DNA from: a bacterium
Lineage (GTDB): Bacteria > Bacillota_I > Bacilli_A > Mycoplasmatales > Mycoplasmoidaceae
Direction: 5' to 3'
Assembly: GCA_017445805.1 (NCBI GenBank)
Contig: JAFSSC010000005.1
Location: 1-43,682 of the forward strand
DNA length: 43,682 nucleotides
The notes below the pieces were generated by a model. That model did no database searches and was not told the origin of the DNA. It worked only from the letters and a program-made list of their open reading frames with translations. Positions 30,194-41,659 of the stretch are shown here, piece after piece. A program made the translations under genes and the position numbers. How positions within the stretch are numbered: position 1 is the first letter of the stretch; each line of letters opens with the position of its first letter.

Positions 30194-32676
30194 TACCAAG
30201 ATTTTTTTATTTTAAAAAAATTTGTAAAATCGATATTTATTGTTTTGTTAGTAATTAAATAATTTTTTAACAATTTCTCTTTTCGCTCACCTGATATAAT
30301 TTTGTTCTCAAATAATTTATCGAAAAATATTTTTATTCCTTCAGGATTGTAACGATGGTGAATATCGATAATAATTTTGTGCGCAACTTTTTCCTTCATT
30401 AGATTGAAAAGTTTATCTGCTTCTTCCGTATAAATGTTTAATGGGGATTTTTGTTCAAGTGAGCGTAATGCCACCCCCTCGCGTATTTTTGACATTTGAT
30501 CGAGATGATTTATCCATTGAGAATCAATATTTTCGATCATGATATTTTTAACTGCAATATTAATGTGTTTTTGGTCTAAATCAAAAAATTTACACATTGT
30601 CGAAAGTTTCAGGATTAATTTAATTTTTTCAATCGCTTTTTCTTTATCGTATTTATAAAAATCATTTTTTTCAAAAACATTTAAAAATAATATTGTTTTG
30701 TTAATTACTTGTGCTAATCTTTCACCATCAATAAAAAGATTATTTTCTGTTGGTGTAAAAATTTTTACTAAATTATTAGCAACAATTTCAATCATCTTAT
30801 TAACGATTTCCATGTTATTGAAATTTAATAGAATTTGGTCTCTTTGTTTGTAAATTAATTCACGTTGATTAGATAAGACTGTATCATAATCAATAAGATT
30901 TTTCCGCATATCATAACTCAAACCTTCAATCTTTTTTTGGATCGCATTTATTATTTTATTAAAAAAGAAAGAGTCAAAATATTTATCGTCTTGTATCTTG
31001 GAAGTGGCTTTTTTTACTTTGTCACCAAGAAAGCGTAAAAATAATGGGTCTTCTAAAGAAATAAAAAAACGTGTTGTCCCCGGATCACCTTGCCGTCCAG
31101 CACGACCACGTAATTGGTTGTCAATTCTTCTTGACTCATTTTTGTTTGTCCCAATAACAAAAAGACCCCCCAATTCTTTGACACCATCGCCCAATTTAAT
31201 GTCGGTTCCTCGTCCAGCCATATTTGTTGAAATTGTAATAGCATATTTTTGACCGGCCTGTGCAATGATTTTTGCTTCAGCAAAATTATTTCTGGCATTT
31301 AATAATTCAAATTTTAATCCTTTATTTTTTAGTAATAAAGCTAATTCTTCAGAATCTTCAACTGAACCGGTACCAATTAAAATAGGTTGCCCTTTGGCGT
31401 GTAATTGTTCAACCGTTGAAACAACATGTGCTCATTTTGCCGCCTTCGTTTCAAAAATATAATCATTTAAGTCTTTACGAATTATCTTTTTATTTGTTGG
31501 AATGGGAACAACAACCATATTGTAGTTATTTAATAATTCTTCAGCAGCAGTTAAAGCTGTTCCAGAAAAACCGGATAATTTATGATAAAGACGAAAAAAG
31601 GATTGATAGGTTATCGTTGCAACAATATTGTTTTCAGGATCAATAGGTAAGTTTTCTTTAGCTTGAATTGCTTGTTGTAATCCCGCATTATATGACCTAC
31701 CCTCTAAAATTCTTCCTGTAAAATGATCAATTAATTTAATTTTGTTATCTTTGACAATATATTGAACACCATATTCAAAAAGATAATTAGCAATTAATGA
31801 ATTTTTTATTTTATGAATTAATTCTGAATTTTCAAAAATATATAATTTTTTAATTTTTAAATTTTTCTGAACTTTATCGACCCCCGATTCTGTTAGTGAT
31901 ATTGTTTGACTCTCACGATCAATCATATAATCTTCTTTGCTTAATGTCTTAACGCACTTATCGATTGAAAGATAAAAAAATTGATCGTGTTTTGGTTGTC
32001 CAGAAATTATTAAAGGGGTGCGTGATTCGTCAATCAAAATTGAATCTGCTTCATCGATAATGGCATAGTGCAATTCACGTAAAACTTTTTGGTTGTAATC
32101 TGTCACCATATTATCACGTAAGTAATCAAATCCTAATTCTGCATTTGTTGTATAAGTAATGTCAAAAGAAAACATTTTCCGCTTTTCGTTTTGATCCATA
32201 CTTGTTAAATTGTAACCTACCGTAATACCTAGTGGATTAAGACATTGGGCACAAAATTGTGCATCACGTTTAACCAAGTATTCATTAACTGTAACAATAT
32301 GAACACCTTTTTTTGATAATGCATTTAGATATGCAACAATAACAACTGTTAATGTCTTTCCTTCCCCAGTATACATTTCAACAAAATCACCATTATTGGC
32401 AATAATCGCACCAATTATTTGAACATGGAAAGCGAATAATCCATGAACACGATAAATCGCTTCACGAGCAACAGCAAAAGCATTAGGTAAAATATCCTCT
32501 AATGTTTTTCCTGCTTTTAATTGATCCAAAAAAATATTTGTTTGGTTGGATAACTCTTCATTTGTCATTTTACGGTAGACTGGTTTTAACAAATCTATTT
32601 GCTTAGCAATACGATTGGCTTTTCACAATAAGCGGCGTCTTGGTGAGATAAATTTAAATAAGTTTTTAATAGACAT
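30193..32676 (-). CDS. secA: Preprotein translocase ATPase SecA
   Basis: Motor of the Sec export pathway, 827 residues. Motifs are MYTGEGKTL (Walker A), IIDEADSILIDESRTPLIISG (split across positions 180-200), GTGSVEDSEEL, MAGRGTDIKLG, GLFVIGTNKNESRRID and QLRGRAGRQGDPG. It starts at ATG 32674-32676 with a basic N-terminus. It ends soon after the helical scaffold and lacks the C-terminal cysteine-rich SecB/lipid-binding tail, as is common in mycoplasmas. The substrates in this window include PotD, the lipoprotein at 15976 and YidC-dependent membrane proteins. Confidence 0.96.
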
Positions 32677-32779
32677 AAAGAGAGAAAATAATCATTTTAA
32701 TTATATGAATTTACCATTCTATATATGTAAAAACGAAAAGAAAAAATGATTTGATAATTAAACACTATAAACAAAACCA

Positions 32780-33403
32780 ATGTCAATTAATTTATTAACT
32801 AGTGACGAAGTAAAACTTGTCGAAATGTACAAAGCAAAACATGATGAAAAAATCGTTTATTATTTTTTTAATAAATATAAAAATGATGCAATCAAATATT
32901 TGAACTATAAAATTTTGAGCAAATGATATCAAAGTCCTTTTGAAAAGCAAGACTTTATTTCGTATATTTGAAAAGCAGTCGAAAAGACATTAATCAATTT
33001 TGATGTAAAAAATTTGAAAAATCAAATTAAAGGAATAGTTTTTAAAATTGCATACGATTTGATAAAAAGAGAGAAAATGAAACTATTAACAAACGGACAC
33101 AAGATTTTGAATAATTCTTTGTCGTTCGAAAAAATAAAGGATAATTTTTGATTAAACAATAAATTTATCGATAAACGACAAACGATTTCTTCGCAAAAAA
33201 TAGATTTGAAAATTTTTTTAGAGAAGTTTATCAAAACAAAAGTAAAGAGTGATAAGAAAGATATCTACAGGCGTGTAATCTATTTAAAAAGTTGTGGTTT
33301 TAGTAATGACGAAATAGGACAAAAATTAAATTTAAAGAATCATCAAATTAGGTATATTTTGGATTGTCTAATTGAAGAAGGTAAAAAATACTTCAATAAT
33401 TAG
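32780..33403 (+). CDS. Sigma-70-family-like transcription factor
   Basis: The 207-residue product reads like a minimal, divergent sigma factor. Residues about 25-100 (KNDAIKYLNYKILSKWYQ through IKGIVFKIAYDLIKREK) resemble region 2, with the helix in which aromatic and basic residues contact -10 DNA. Residues 165-205 (YRRVIYLKSCGFSNDEIG, then NLKNHQIRYILDCLIEEG) form a clear region-4-type helix-turn-helix. TGA-Trp codons occur in the first half. It resembles in size and layout the minor sigma factor MG428 of M. genitalium that controls recombination genes; that parallel is from memory. It is divergent from secA and its end overlaps dnaN by four bases, tail to tail. Confidence 0.7.
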
Positions 33404-34515
33404 TTGCTAAAAGGCATAATCAAATTAACAAAGTTTTTGTTTTCTGTTGTAATTATAATTGGTAAATTCTTACCATTACAATTGAATGTTACCTTTGCTG
33501 AGTCAACGGTTGAAATTATTTGACTTATCATTTTTTGATTCAATTTAATCTCAATAAAACCAATGTTTTTTTCAATAAAATTTATTTCTTCGAAAGAATT
33601 ACCAATTTCGATCGAATTAAACTTTATGTTTAATGTTTTGTCAGAAATAACAAAATTAGCAATTGGTTTAGGATCGTTGGCAACAAATAGACTCCCCCTA
33701 TTTAATGCTTTTAATAACTTATTCGTCTCAATTGTAAAGTGATAATTTTGTTTGGTGAGAATTTTATCGGTAATTTGTGGGTAATTATTGTCATAAAGCG
33801 AAAAGGATATCAAAATATTTTCAAATTTAAAAATCACTTTTTTATTGTTCGTATAAACTTCAACATTTACATTGGTTTGGTTTAAAAAAACATCATTTAC
33901 AATTTTTATTGATTGAGCATCAACAACGATTTTAATTTTATCACCAAAATACTTGAATTTATAATAACCAACAACAATGCGGTTAGTTGTAATACATTCT
34001 AAATAATCGTCGTCTAAGCAATTAAACAAAACACCATTGATGCAATTGAATCTATCGTCGAACGTTGTTGGTAAAAACATAATTAATTTTTTGACAATAT
34101 TATCAACATTCTCTTTTTTTAATATGATTTTTTTTCAATTCGAAAAATCAAAATCGATCAAAGGAAAAGAGTATTTCTCGATCAAATTTATAGCACAAGA
34201 AAAGTTGATGGTTTTTATTTGTAAAATATTGGCATCAATTTGGTTAAATTCAATTTCCTTCTCTTCAATTTTAGAAATAATGTTGTAGATAAATTTTGCT
34301 TTAACTAAAAAACACCCATCTTCATCCGTTTTGACATCTTTTATTGTTTGTCTGAAACTATTATTACCATTTGTTGCAGTTAAAACGACCGTACCATTTT
34401 TAACATCAAAGTGAATAGAAGAAAGCACGAGATTTATATCATTTTCATTTCCTACAATTGCATTAGCATTTTTTAAAGCTTCGGTAATTGTTTTTTTTGG
34501 TATAGTAAATTTCAT
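33400..34515 (-). CDS. dnaN: DNA polymerase III beta sliding clamp
   Basis: Ring-shaped processivity clamp, 371 residues in three similar domains. The start MKFTIPKKTITEALKNANAIVG, the LTATNGNNSFRQTI strand in domain I, and the C-terminal LIMPFSN (counterpart of the usual LxMPMR that lines the binding pocket) support the call. A TGA-Trp lies at 34135-34137. It follows dnaA after a 165-base spacer, the classic order. Confidence 0.94.
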
Positions 34516-34623
34516 TTATTTTTGCTTTATATTTGGTATATTATTATATTTTCTTTTTGCTTCTTTTTCTTTGTTTGTTGATGTCAATAAGTCAGGAAAA
34601 GTATGTTATCTAAATATCCCAAT

Positions 34624-34665
34624 TTGTGTTAATTAATTAATATTAAAATATTTTAATTAACACAA
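34624..34665. repeat. AT-rich inverted repeat between dnaA and dnaN
   Basis: TTGTGTTAATTAA (34624-34636) is repeated inverted as TTAATTAACACAA (34653-34665), a 13-base perfect arm with a 16-base AT-only spacer, 15 bases downstream of the dnaA stop. It could be a transcription pause or terminator hairpin, part of a replication origin, or a site for a dimeric protein. No T tract follows on the minus strand. The rest of 34516-34680 is AT-rich with no gene. Confidence 0.6.
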
Positions 34666-34680
34666 CTATAAGAAATTTAA

Positions 34681-36039
34681 TTAAATTTTGTAGTAAATTT
34701 TTTCAACGATGCTTTTGAGATCAGTATTTTTGTTTAGACGAGTTTCGATGTTATTTATTGCCATGATTATCGTTGAATGGTGGCGCCCAGAAAACAATTG
34801 ACCAATATGGGCATAGGTCATATTGCATTTCTTTCGTAAGATGTACATCGCTATATTTCGCGGATTTACTAATTTACCAATACGTGATTTTGATTTAAGC
34901 ATATTTGCATTGACACCATAGTTTAAGGCCACTTGTTCAATGACAATATTTGGATCAAAGTCAAGTCCATATTTTTTTATTTCGTTTTTATTTAAAGGCT
35001 CAAAAATTGCCTTCACAGTTTGTAAGTCAATAATTGGATTTTTTAAAGAATTACTTGAAGCGAAGAAAAAGATTTGATTAATTTGTCCCTCTAATCTTCT
35101 AATATCACCATTATTACGATTGACAATGTAATTTAATGCATCTTCAGAAAGAACGATATCGGTATTTAAATTTTTCATTTTCTCTTTCGCAATGTTTTTT
35201 AGCATTGCTTTATCAGGTTTTTTTATTGTTGCAAATATACCAGAATGAAAACGCGATTTTATTCGTTGTTCAAAACCCTCTAAATTGTCAGGATCGGTGT
35301 CAGATGTCCAAACAACATATTTACCATTTACAACATTATTATTAAAAATATTAAAAAGAATTTCGCGTATTTTATTTTTATTTAATAAGATTTGAATATC
35401 ATCAATTAGTAGTAAATCGTATTTTTCATATTTTGTTTTTACGAGTTCAATTGCCATTTTGTTTTGATCATACAATGCTTTATATATTTCACGCGAGAAG
35501 TCGTCTGCCGAAATATACTTAACCTTTTTAAAAGGGAATTTTTTGTTATATTCATTACCAATAGCATGTAGCAAATGGGTTTTACCTAAACCAACACTTG
35601 CGCAAATAAATAAAGGATTAATAAAATTATTAGATGTAATGGATTTGCTTGACAAAACAGCTTTTTTATTAAAGTCACCAACAATAAAATTTGTGAAAGT
35701 ATAATTTTTATTTATTCCTTCAGTAGCCACCACTATATTGTTTGAAGATACTTCTTTTTTTTGTGGAATTTTTTCTTTTGTTGTAACAAAAAATTCAAAA
35801 TTCATTAATGGAACATTTTTGTTGAAAATTTCTTCAATTTTTGATAAGTAATTATTTTTAACAATTTGTTGTGCAAACTCATTTTTTGCCAGTAAAATTA
35901 TTTTATTACTGTCAATCGAATGAATAATTAATGTTGCTATATATTGATTAAAAAAATCTATATTATCAATTATTTTTTCAATTTCATTAATTGTGTTTTT
36001 GAATGTTACTTCAATAAGTTTTAAATCAATTTTATTCAT
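34681..36039 (-). CDS. dnaA: Chromosomal replication initiator DnaA
   Basis: Binds origin DNA and ATP to open the chromosome for replication. The 452-residue product has the N-terminal DnaB-interaction domain, the AAA+ module with Walker A ASVGLGKTHLL and Walker B LLLIDDIQ, sensor-2 GDIRRLEGQIN, and the C-terminal DNA-binding domain ending in the signature FSGRHHSTIIMAINNIE (usually GGRDHSTVLHA). The Walker A glycine pair GG reads AS. It starts at ATG 36037-36039, divergent from rpmH. Confidence 0.96.
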   Translation of the reverse strand: MNKIDLKLIEVTFKNTINEIEKIIDNIDFFNQYIATLIIHSIDSNKIILLAKNEFAQQIVKNNYLSKIEEIFNKNVPLMNFEFFVTTKEKIPQKKEVSSNNIVVATEGINKNYTFTNFIVGDFNKKAVLSSKSITSNNFINPLFICASVGLGKTHLLHAIGNEYNKKFPFKKVKYISADDFSREIYKALYDQNKMAIELVKTKYEKYDLLLIDDIQILLNKNKIREILFNIFNNNVVNGKYVVWTSDTDPDNLEGFEQRIKSRFHSGIFATIKKPDKAMLKNIAKEKMKNLNTDIVLSEDALNYIVNRNNGDIRRLEGQINQIFFFASSNSLKNPIIDLQTVKAIFEPLNKNEIKKYGLDFDPNIVIEQVALNYGVNANMLKSKSRIGKLVNPRNIAMYILRKKCNMTYAHIGQLFSGRHHSTIIMAINNIETRLNKNTDLKSIVEKIYYKI

Positions 36040-36090
36040 AAAAATTCATTTTTAAGGGTAACGCATCTAAAGACAATCATACTAATAATA

Positions 36091-36096
36091 TATAAT
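36091..36096 (+). promoter_or_regulatory. -10 box for the rpmH operon
   Basis: A perfect TATAAT lies 41 bases before the rpmH ATG in the 98-base dnaA-rpmH divergent region. The same AT-rich region must also carry the dnaA promoter. No -35 consensus and no DnaA box is visible. Confidence 0.4.
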
Positions 36097-36137
36097 ATTT
36101 TCGTCTAAAATTAGTTTTACTAATAATTCTAAAGATT

Positions 36138-36284
36138 ATGAAAAGAACTTATCAACCCAATAAGAAAAAAAGATCTAAAACACACGGTTTTTTAGTTAGA
36201 TCGAGGACAAAAAATGGTCGCAACGTAATTGCTAATCGTCGAAAAAAAGGTCGTTATAAATTAACTGTTTCGGATGAAAAGTAA
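36138..36284 (+). CDS. rpmH: 50S ribosomal protein L34
   Basis: A 48-residue very basic protein with the invariant L34 layout: [33 protein letters not shown] and KGR. Universal neighbour of rnpA, with which it overlaps by 11 bases. First gene of the plus-strand operon leaving the dnaA region. Confidence 0.97.
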   Translation: MKRTYQPNKKKRSKTHGFLVRSRTKNGRNVIANRRKKGRYKLTVSDEK

Positions 36285-36621
36285 AAATGCGATTAAGCTC
36301 GTTAGTTTAAAGTTAAATAAAGATATTGTTAAAGTTTTGCATAAAGGTAAGAAAATTACTTTAAAAAATAGTAATATTTGATTAGCTAAATCTACTAACG
36401 AAACCACTTTTAAATATGCTTTACTCGTTAATAAAAGTTATTTTAAATTAGCAGTTACTCGCAACAAAATTAAGCGGATTTTGCGCTCTTTATTACAAGA
36501 AATTGTAACAACTGGTGGATTGATATTTTTAATTAGACCAACAAGCAATTTTATCAATTTTAGTTATAATCAAAACAAGCATTTTTTTATTGAAGTTTTT
36601 AAACGATATGCAAATTTTTAA
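36274..36621 (+). CDS. rnpA: Ribonuclease P protein component
   Basis: Protein cofactor of RNase P, 115 residues, which helps the RNA subunit bind precursor tRNAs. The RNR-type signature is present but divergent: [18 protein letters not shown] (family pattern A-x-x-RN-x-x-KR-x-x-R). A TGA-Trp occurs early. It overlaps rpmH by 11 bases and yidC by 14. The RNase P RNA gene is not in the window. Confidence 0.93.
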
Positions 36622-37726
36622 CCGCAATAAAAATGAAACAAATTTTGTTAGTAGTCCTTTTTGACAAGTTGGTGGTAATAGCAAAAAGAATGCAATAAAA
36701 AACATTTTTAAACAAATTTTTTTTTTCATTAAATTATCAATTTTTGTTTTTATGTTGGTAATGGGATTATGGGGTTGTTCGCAAACTTCATTCGACGCAA
36801 CGACATCGCAAAATTTAAACATTGGTTGCGGTTTAGAATATGGTTATCAATTTGGAACCACCGGTGATTACAATTTTGATGTTCAAGCGGCATCCAACTT
36901 TAGTCAATATTCAACTTTTACGGATTGATCAATGGCATATGGTCCATTTTATGCTTTTTTCATTTGGCCAGCGGCTTTTTTTATTACAAATTTTATGTAT
37001 CTAACGCGTAATTATTGAGGAGGGACAAATACATTGTTATCACTTTTTATTCTACTGTTAATTATTCGTGGTTCAACATTGCTATTGTCATTGAAATCAA
37101 CATTTCACAACGAAAAAATGCTAGAAATAAAAAGCAAGATATCACAAATTAACAATAAATATAAAGATTTAAAAGATTTTAAATCACGACAGATGAAGCA
37201 ATATGAAATTACTAATCTCTATAAAAAAAATAAAATAAAACCTTTTGCGGCTTTTCAACAAATGTTTTTGACGATGCCAATTTTCTTAATTATCTATCGA
37301 ATTGTTGGAATTGTGCGACCAGTAAAAAGTTCAGTGCTATTTAATATTTGGTCTTTTTCCGCCAATCCTTTAACGGAAACTTTTTCTAATTTTAGTCGTG
37401 GTGGTTGAGTTTATATTTTCTTTTTAATTATCGTAATGTTTGGGCAATTTTTTTCGTTAAAAATACCGCAAATTTTAGCCAAAAAACGATACAGCAATAA
37501 TTCAAATTTATCATCGGATGGTAACGGTCTTTTTAATAAAACAAAAATAACACAGAATATTTTTATTGTTGTTATGTGTTTAATCGTTGTTTTCTCACCG
37601 TGTGGTGTGGGTATTTATTGGTTTCTTAGTTCAATTTTTAGTGTTGCTCAGTCATATATGTTACATAAAATTTTACTACGCCGCAAACACACAAATAAAA
37701 AATTCAAAATTAGTTTTGATTTTTAA
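36608..37726 (+). CDS. yidC: Membrane protein insertase YidC
   Basis: Inserts membrane proteins alone or with Sec. The 372-residue product has about five transmembrane segments, the cytoplasmic charged hairpin (SKISQINNKYKDLKDFKSRQ) after the first conserved helix, AAFQQMFLTMPIF, and a basic C-terminus. The hydrophilic-groove arginine is in LLIIRGSTLLL. An N-terminal extension of about 40 residues precedes a first hydrophobic helix ending in a lipobox-like LWGC (Cys57). Several TGA-Trp codons. Position after rnpA is diagnostic. Confidence 0.94.
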
Positions 37727-37749
37727 TTTAACGAACAATATATTGCTTT

Positions 37750-38565
37750 ATGCAAAAAACAGATTTTGATCTAAGTTCATTTACCCCATCCAAAAATAAA
37801 GGACAAAATTTTTTAATAGACCATAAAACAATTAATGATATTTATCAAACAATTAGCGATGTTGATCAATATGATGCTGTTTTGGAAATTGGGCCGGGAA
37901 CAGGTGTTCTTACTAATTTTTTAATTGCTAAAGGCAAGCATTTATTTTGTGTTGAACTTGATAAAAAACTATTTTCTTTTTTACAAAAAAAATTTATTAA
38001 GAAAAAAAATTTTCATCTAATTAATGGTGATATTTTGAAAATAAATTTTGACCAATTGTTTAGCAATTTTCAACAAATTCTTGTTGTTGCTAACATCCCT
38101 TACAATATAACCTCACCAATCATTATTAAGTGTTTGAAAAACAAAAAAATAATGAAAATGTATTTTATGATGCAATTCGAGGTTGCCGCAAAGATATACA
38201 ATTATCAAATAAATCACAATCGTAATGCCTTCAGTAATATTGTCAATTATTGTTGTCGCATTGAAAAATTTTTTGATGTTGATCGCAATTGTTTTTTTCC
38301 ACAACCGCAGGTAAATTCATCGTTTATATCAATAACAAAAAAAAATGATATTGAATATGATTTTAATTTTCATAAATTTTTAAATGTTATTTTTAGATTT
38401 AAGCGAAAAAAAATTATAAACAATTATCCTTTAAAAAATCAAATTCAAAATTGATTAATAAATCACAAAATAAATTTGAACATCCGCGCTGAGCAACTTG
38501 ATTATCGGGCATTATTCAAGCTTTACGAAGATTTAACTACCGAAAAAAATAAAAATAGCGATTAA
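37750..38565 (+). CDS. rsmA: 16S rRNA (adenine1518-N6/adenine1519-N6)-dimethyltransferase
   Basis: Dimethylates two adjacent adenines in the 3' hairpin of 16S rRNA using AdoMet made by MetK. The 271 residues show [22 protein letters not shown] (AdoMet motif I), the catalytic [10 protein letters not shown] (motif IV) and [16 protein letters not shown]-Trp lies at 38452-38454. Also known as ksgA; loss gives kasugamycin resistance. Confidence 0.96.
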
Positions 38566-38582
38566 ATATAATCAAAATAATA

Positions 38583-40034
38583 ATGAGTAAAGTTAGAACA
38601 AGATATGCGCCAAGTCCAACCGGCTTTTTTCACATTGGTGGTGCACGAACAGCATTATTTAATTATTTATTTGCCAAACACAACAATGGTGATTTTATTG
38701 TTAGAATTGAAGATACTGATATTAAGCGTAATGTTGTAGGTGGTATTGAATCGCAATTTTTCAATCTTAAATGGTTGGGAATTAAACCAGATGAATCATG
38801 CGAAAACCCTAAAGAATTTGGTCCATATATTCAATCACAAAAATTGCAAAGGTATAGAGATTTAGCATATAAATTACTTTCTGAAGGGAAGGCATACCGA
38901 TGTTTTTGTACACAAGATGAATTAATGCAAAATCGAATTAATGCTGCAAACAAAGGCATGACACCTAAATATAATCGTCATTGTCTTTTTTTATCAAAAG
39001 ATGAAATACAAAAAAAAATAGATGATAAAATACCTTACACAATTAGGTTAAAAATTAGTGACAACACAACAATATCTTGAAACGACATGTTTCGAGGAAA
39101 AATTATTGTTCCCACTGATTGTTTAACTGATCCAGTTATTTTAAAATCCAATGGTATCGCCATGTACAATTTTGCTGTTGTTGTTGATGATTATGATATG
39201 AAAATAACCCATATTATTCGCGGTGAAGAGCATATTTCTAACACTCCTTATCAAATTGCAATTCGTGATGCTTTAGGTTTTAATGATGACAAAGTTGAGT
39301 ATGGGCACATATCATTAATTATTGGTAAAGATGGTAAAAAACTATCTAAACGAGACCAAACACTACATCAATTTATTCAAAACTACCGTGATTTAGGTTT
39401 TTTTCCTCATGCAGTTACTAATTTTTTGGCACTATTAGGTTGGTCACCAAAAACGAATGTTGAAATATTAAGTATGGAGCAATTGATTAAAGATTTTGAT
39501 GTTGAGCGTGTTTCGAAATCGCCTTGTTTTTTTGATTTTGATCGAATGAAATGAATGAGCAACCAATATATTAGTAAAATGGCAGATATGGATTATTTAT
39601 CATTTATTAAAAAATTTATCAATATTGATTTAAGCAAATTTAAAAATCAAGTTGATGAGATTTTATTATTGTATAAAAAGCAAATTAGTTATGCCAAAGA
39701 AATCAATGATTTAATTCATAATACTTTTTTTACTTATAACCCACAAGAAATTTGTAGGAAAATGATTAGTGAACAATGACAAAAAGTTGCACAAAATTTT
39801 ATTTCATTAATTAATCAAACCAAAGAAATTGATTTGGGAAACACAAAAAAAATCTTTAGTCAAATGAAGAAAATAACAAAAGCATCAGGCAAAGACTTAT
39901 TTATGCCAATTAGATTACTTGTTACTGGTGTGGAGCATGGACCAGAATTATTAAAAATAATTCCAATATTAGGTAGAGAAGAAATACAAGACCGAATTAG
40001 CAAATATATTTCTTTTTTAAACAAGAGCAAATAA
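38583..40034 (+). CDS. gltX: Glutamyl-tRNA synthetase
   Basis: Class I synthetase, 483 residues, with HIGH-type [23 protein letters not shown], the zinc-site pattern CFC...Y-x3-C ([14 protein letters not shown]), [15 protein letters not shown] and the KLSKRDQ motif. The helical anticodon-binding half follows. TGA-Trp codons occur at 39078, 39552 and 39777. As in most Gram-positive relatives it may also charge tRNA-Gln for transamidation, but the amidotransferase is not in view. Confidence 0.96.
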
Positions 40035-40044
40035 TGATTGCATA

Positions 40045-40050
40045 TATAAT
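40045..40050 (+). promoter_or_regulatory. -10 box of rpoE
   Basis: A perfect TATAAT lies 14 bases before the rpoE ATG in the 30-base gap after gltX, implying a very short leader. Confidence 0.4.
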
Positions 40051-40064
40051 TAAATGTAGTAAAA

Positions 40065-40517
40065 ATGATTACTAAACAAAATATTACTTTAGCTTACGAA
40101 TTGGCATTAAAAAATTACAAAAACAAATCTTTTACTTTTATGCAAATTTGAAAAGATTTAGTAAAAAAATGTAAATTTGATGAAGAAGAGCAAAAAAATA
40201 TTTCTCAATTTTATGTTGATCTATTACAAGATAAAAGATTTATTTTTGTTGGTAATAAAAAATGGAAGATTCGTGAATTTTTAAAACATGATGAAATTGT
40301 AAAATTGGAAAATGCATTATATGACTTTGAGCAAGAAGATGAAGAAAATGGTGACACTTATTCAAAATCTGAAACTAAGAAAACAAATGATAACGAAATT
40401 TATTATGGAGTTGATGAGGAAGATGATGAAAAATTTAATTATAATCAAGCATCAAAAAAAGATCAAGCAGATTTATTGGACGACAACGAACAAAACACTC
40501 CAGACGAACCAGAATAA
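40065..40517 (+). CDS. rpoE: DNA-directed RNA polymerase delta subunit
   Basis: Accessory polymerase subunit that raises specificity and recycling. The 150-residue product has the HARE-HTH-type N-terminal domain (FTFMQIWKDLVKKC, ISQFYVDLLQDKRFIFVGNKKWKIREFL) and an unstructured, strongly acidic C-terminal tail rich in D, E, N and Q, the family's hallmark. TGA-Trp lies in QIW and elsewhere. Length is somewhat shorter than in Bacillus (173). Confidence 0.92.
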
Positions 40518-40546
40518 TTTTTGTTAATTATTTTTTTAGAATAAAT

Positions 40547-41644
40547 ATGAAATTATCAATTGGAATCGTTGGTTTACCGAATGTAGGAAAATCAACTCTT
40601 TTTAATGCCATTACTAATTTAAATGTTGATGCTTCCAATTATCCTTTTGCAACAATTACACCAAATATTGGTGTTGTTGCTGTCCCAGATATGCGATTAG
40701 AGCAATTGAAAAATATAATTAATCCCCAAAAAACAACACCAGCCATTTGTCAATTCATCGACATTGCTGGTTTAGTAAAAGGGGCGTCAAAAGGAGAAGG
40801 ATTAGGTAATCAATTTTTAGCAAATATTCGTGAAGTTAGTGCGATATGTCACATTGTAAGATGTTTTAATGATAAAGGAATAACACATGTATACAATAAT
40901 GTTGATCCCCAAAGAGATGTTGAAATTATAAATATGGAATTGATTATTTCAGATTTAGATCTTGTTAATAAGAAAATTTCACGTGTTCATTCTAAAGCTT
41001 TATCGGGTGATAAAATATCAGTCAAATTTAACAATATATATGCAAAAATTAAAAATCATTTATTACAAAATAAATTATTAAAAGATTTGGAATTATCATC
41101 TGCTGAAAAAGATCTAATCAAATTAGATAATTTTTTAACGATTAAGCCGACATTATATGTTGCTAATATTGATGAAAACGATTTAACTAACCCAACAGCA
41201 AATCTTCACTATCAAAAATTAAAAGCATTTGTTAGTAAAAAAGATATAGTTTTACCTATTTCCATTCGCTTCGAACAACAACTTTCTACATTACCACTTG
41301 TAGAAAAGAGCAAAATAATTAAAGAATTAAATTTAAACGAATCGGGATTAGATAAATTGATTACCAAATCCTATAAATTACTAAATTTATCATCTTTTTT
41401 TACATTTGGAAAAGACGAAGTTAAGGCATGAACATTTGTTAATGGAATGAAGGCTCCAGATTGTGGTGGTTTAATTCATAGTGACATAAAAAAAGGTTTT
41501 ATTCGTGTTGAAGTGATGAATGCAAATGATTTAATTGAATTAAAATCTGAAAATGAAGTGAAAAACAAGGGATTATTAAGAATTGAAGGCAAAGATTATA
41601 TTGTCAAAGATGGCGATGTTTGTTACTATCGTTTTAATGTCTAA
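40547..41644 (+). CDS. ychF: Redox-regulated ATPase YchF (Obg family)
   Basis: Ribosome-associated P-loop NTPase, 365 residues. G1 is GLPNVGKSTLFNAIT, the switch region SNYPFATITPN, G3 DIAGLVKGASKGEGLGNQFL, and the fourth motif VANIDEND in place of NKxD, which gives the family its preference for ATP. The TGS domain lies at the C-terminus (DCGGLIHSDIKKGFIRVEV). A TGA-Trp at 41429-41431 splits it under the standard code. Confidence 0.96.
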
Positions 41645-41659
41645 TTTATAATATTCATT

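Noticed and set aside
31265-31646. Two open frames on the plus strand
   Set aside because: Antisense to secA; the minus-strand frame carries helicase motifs.
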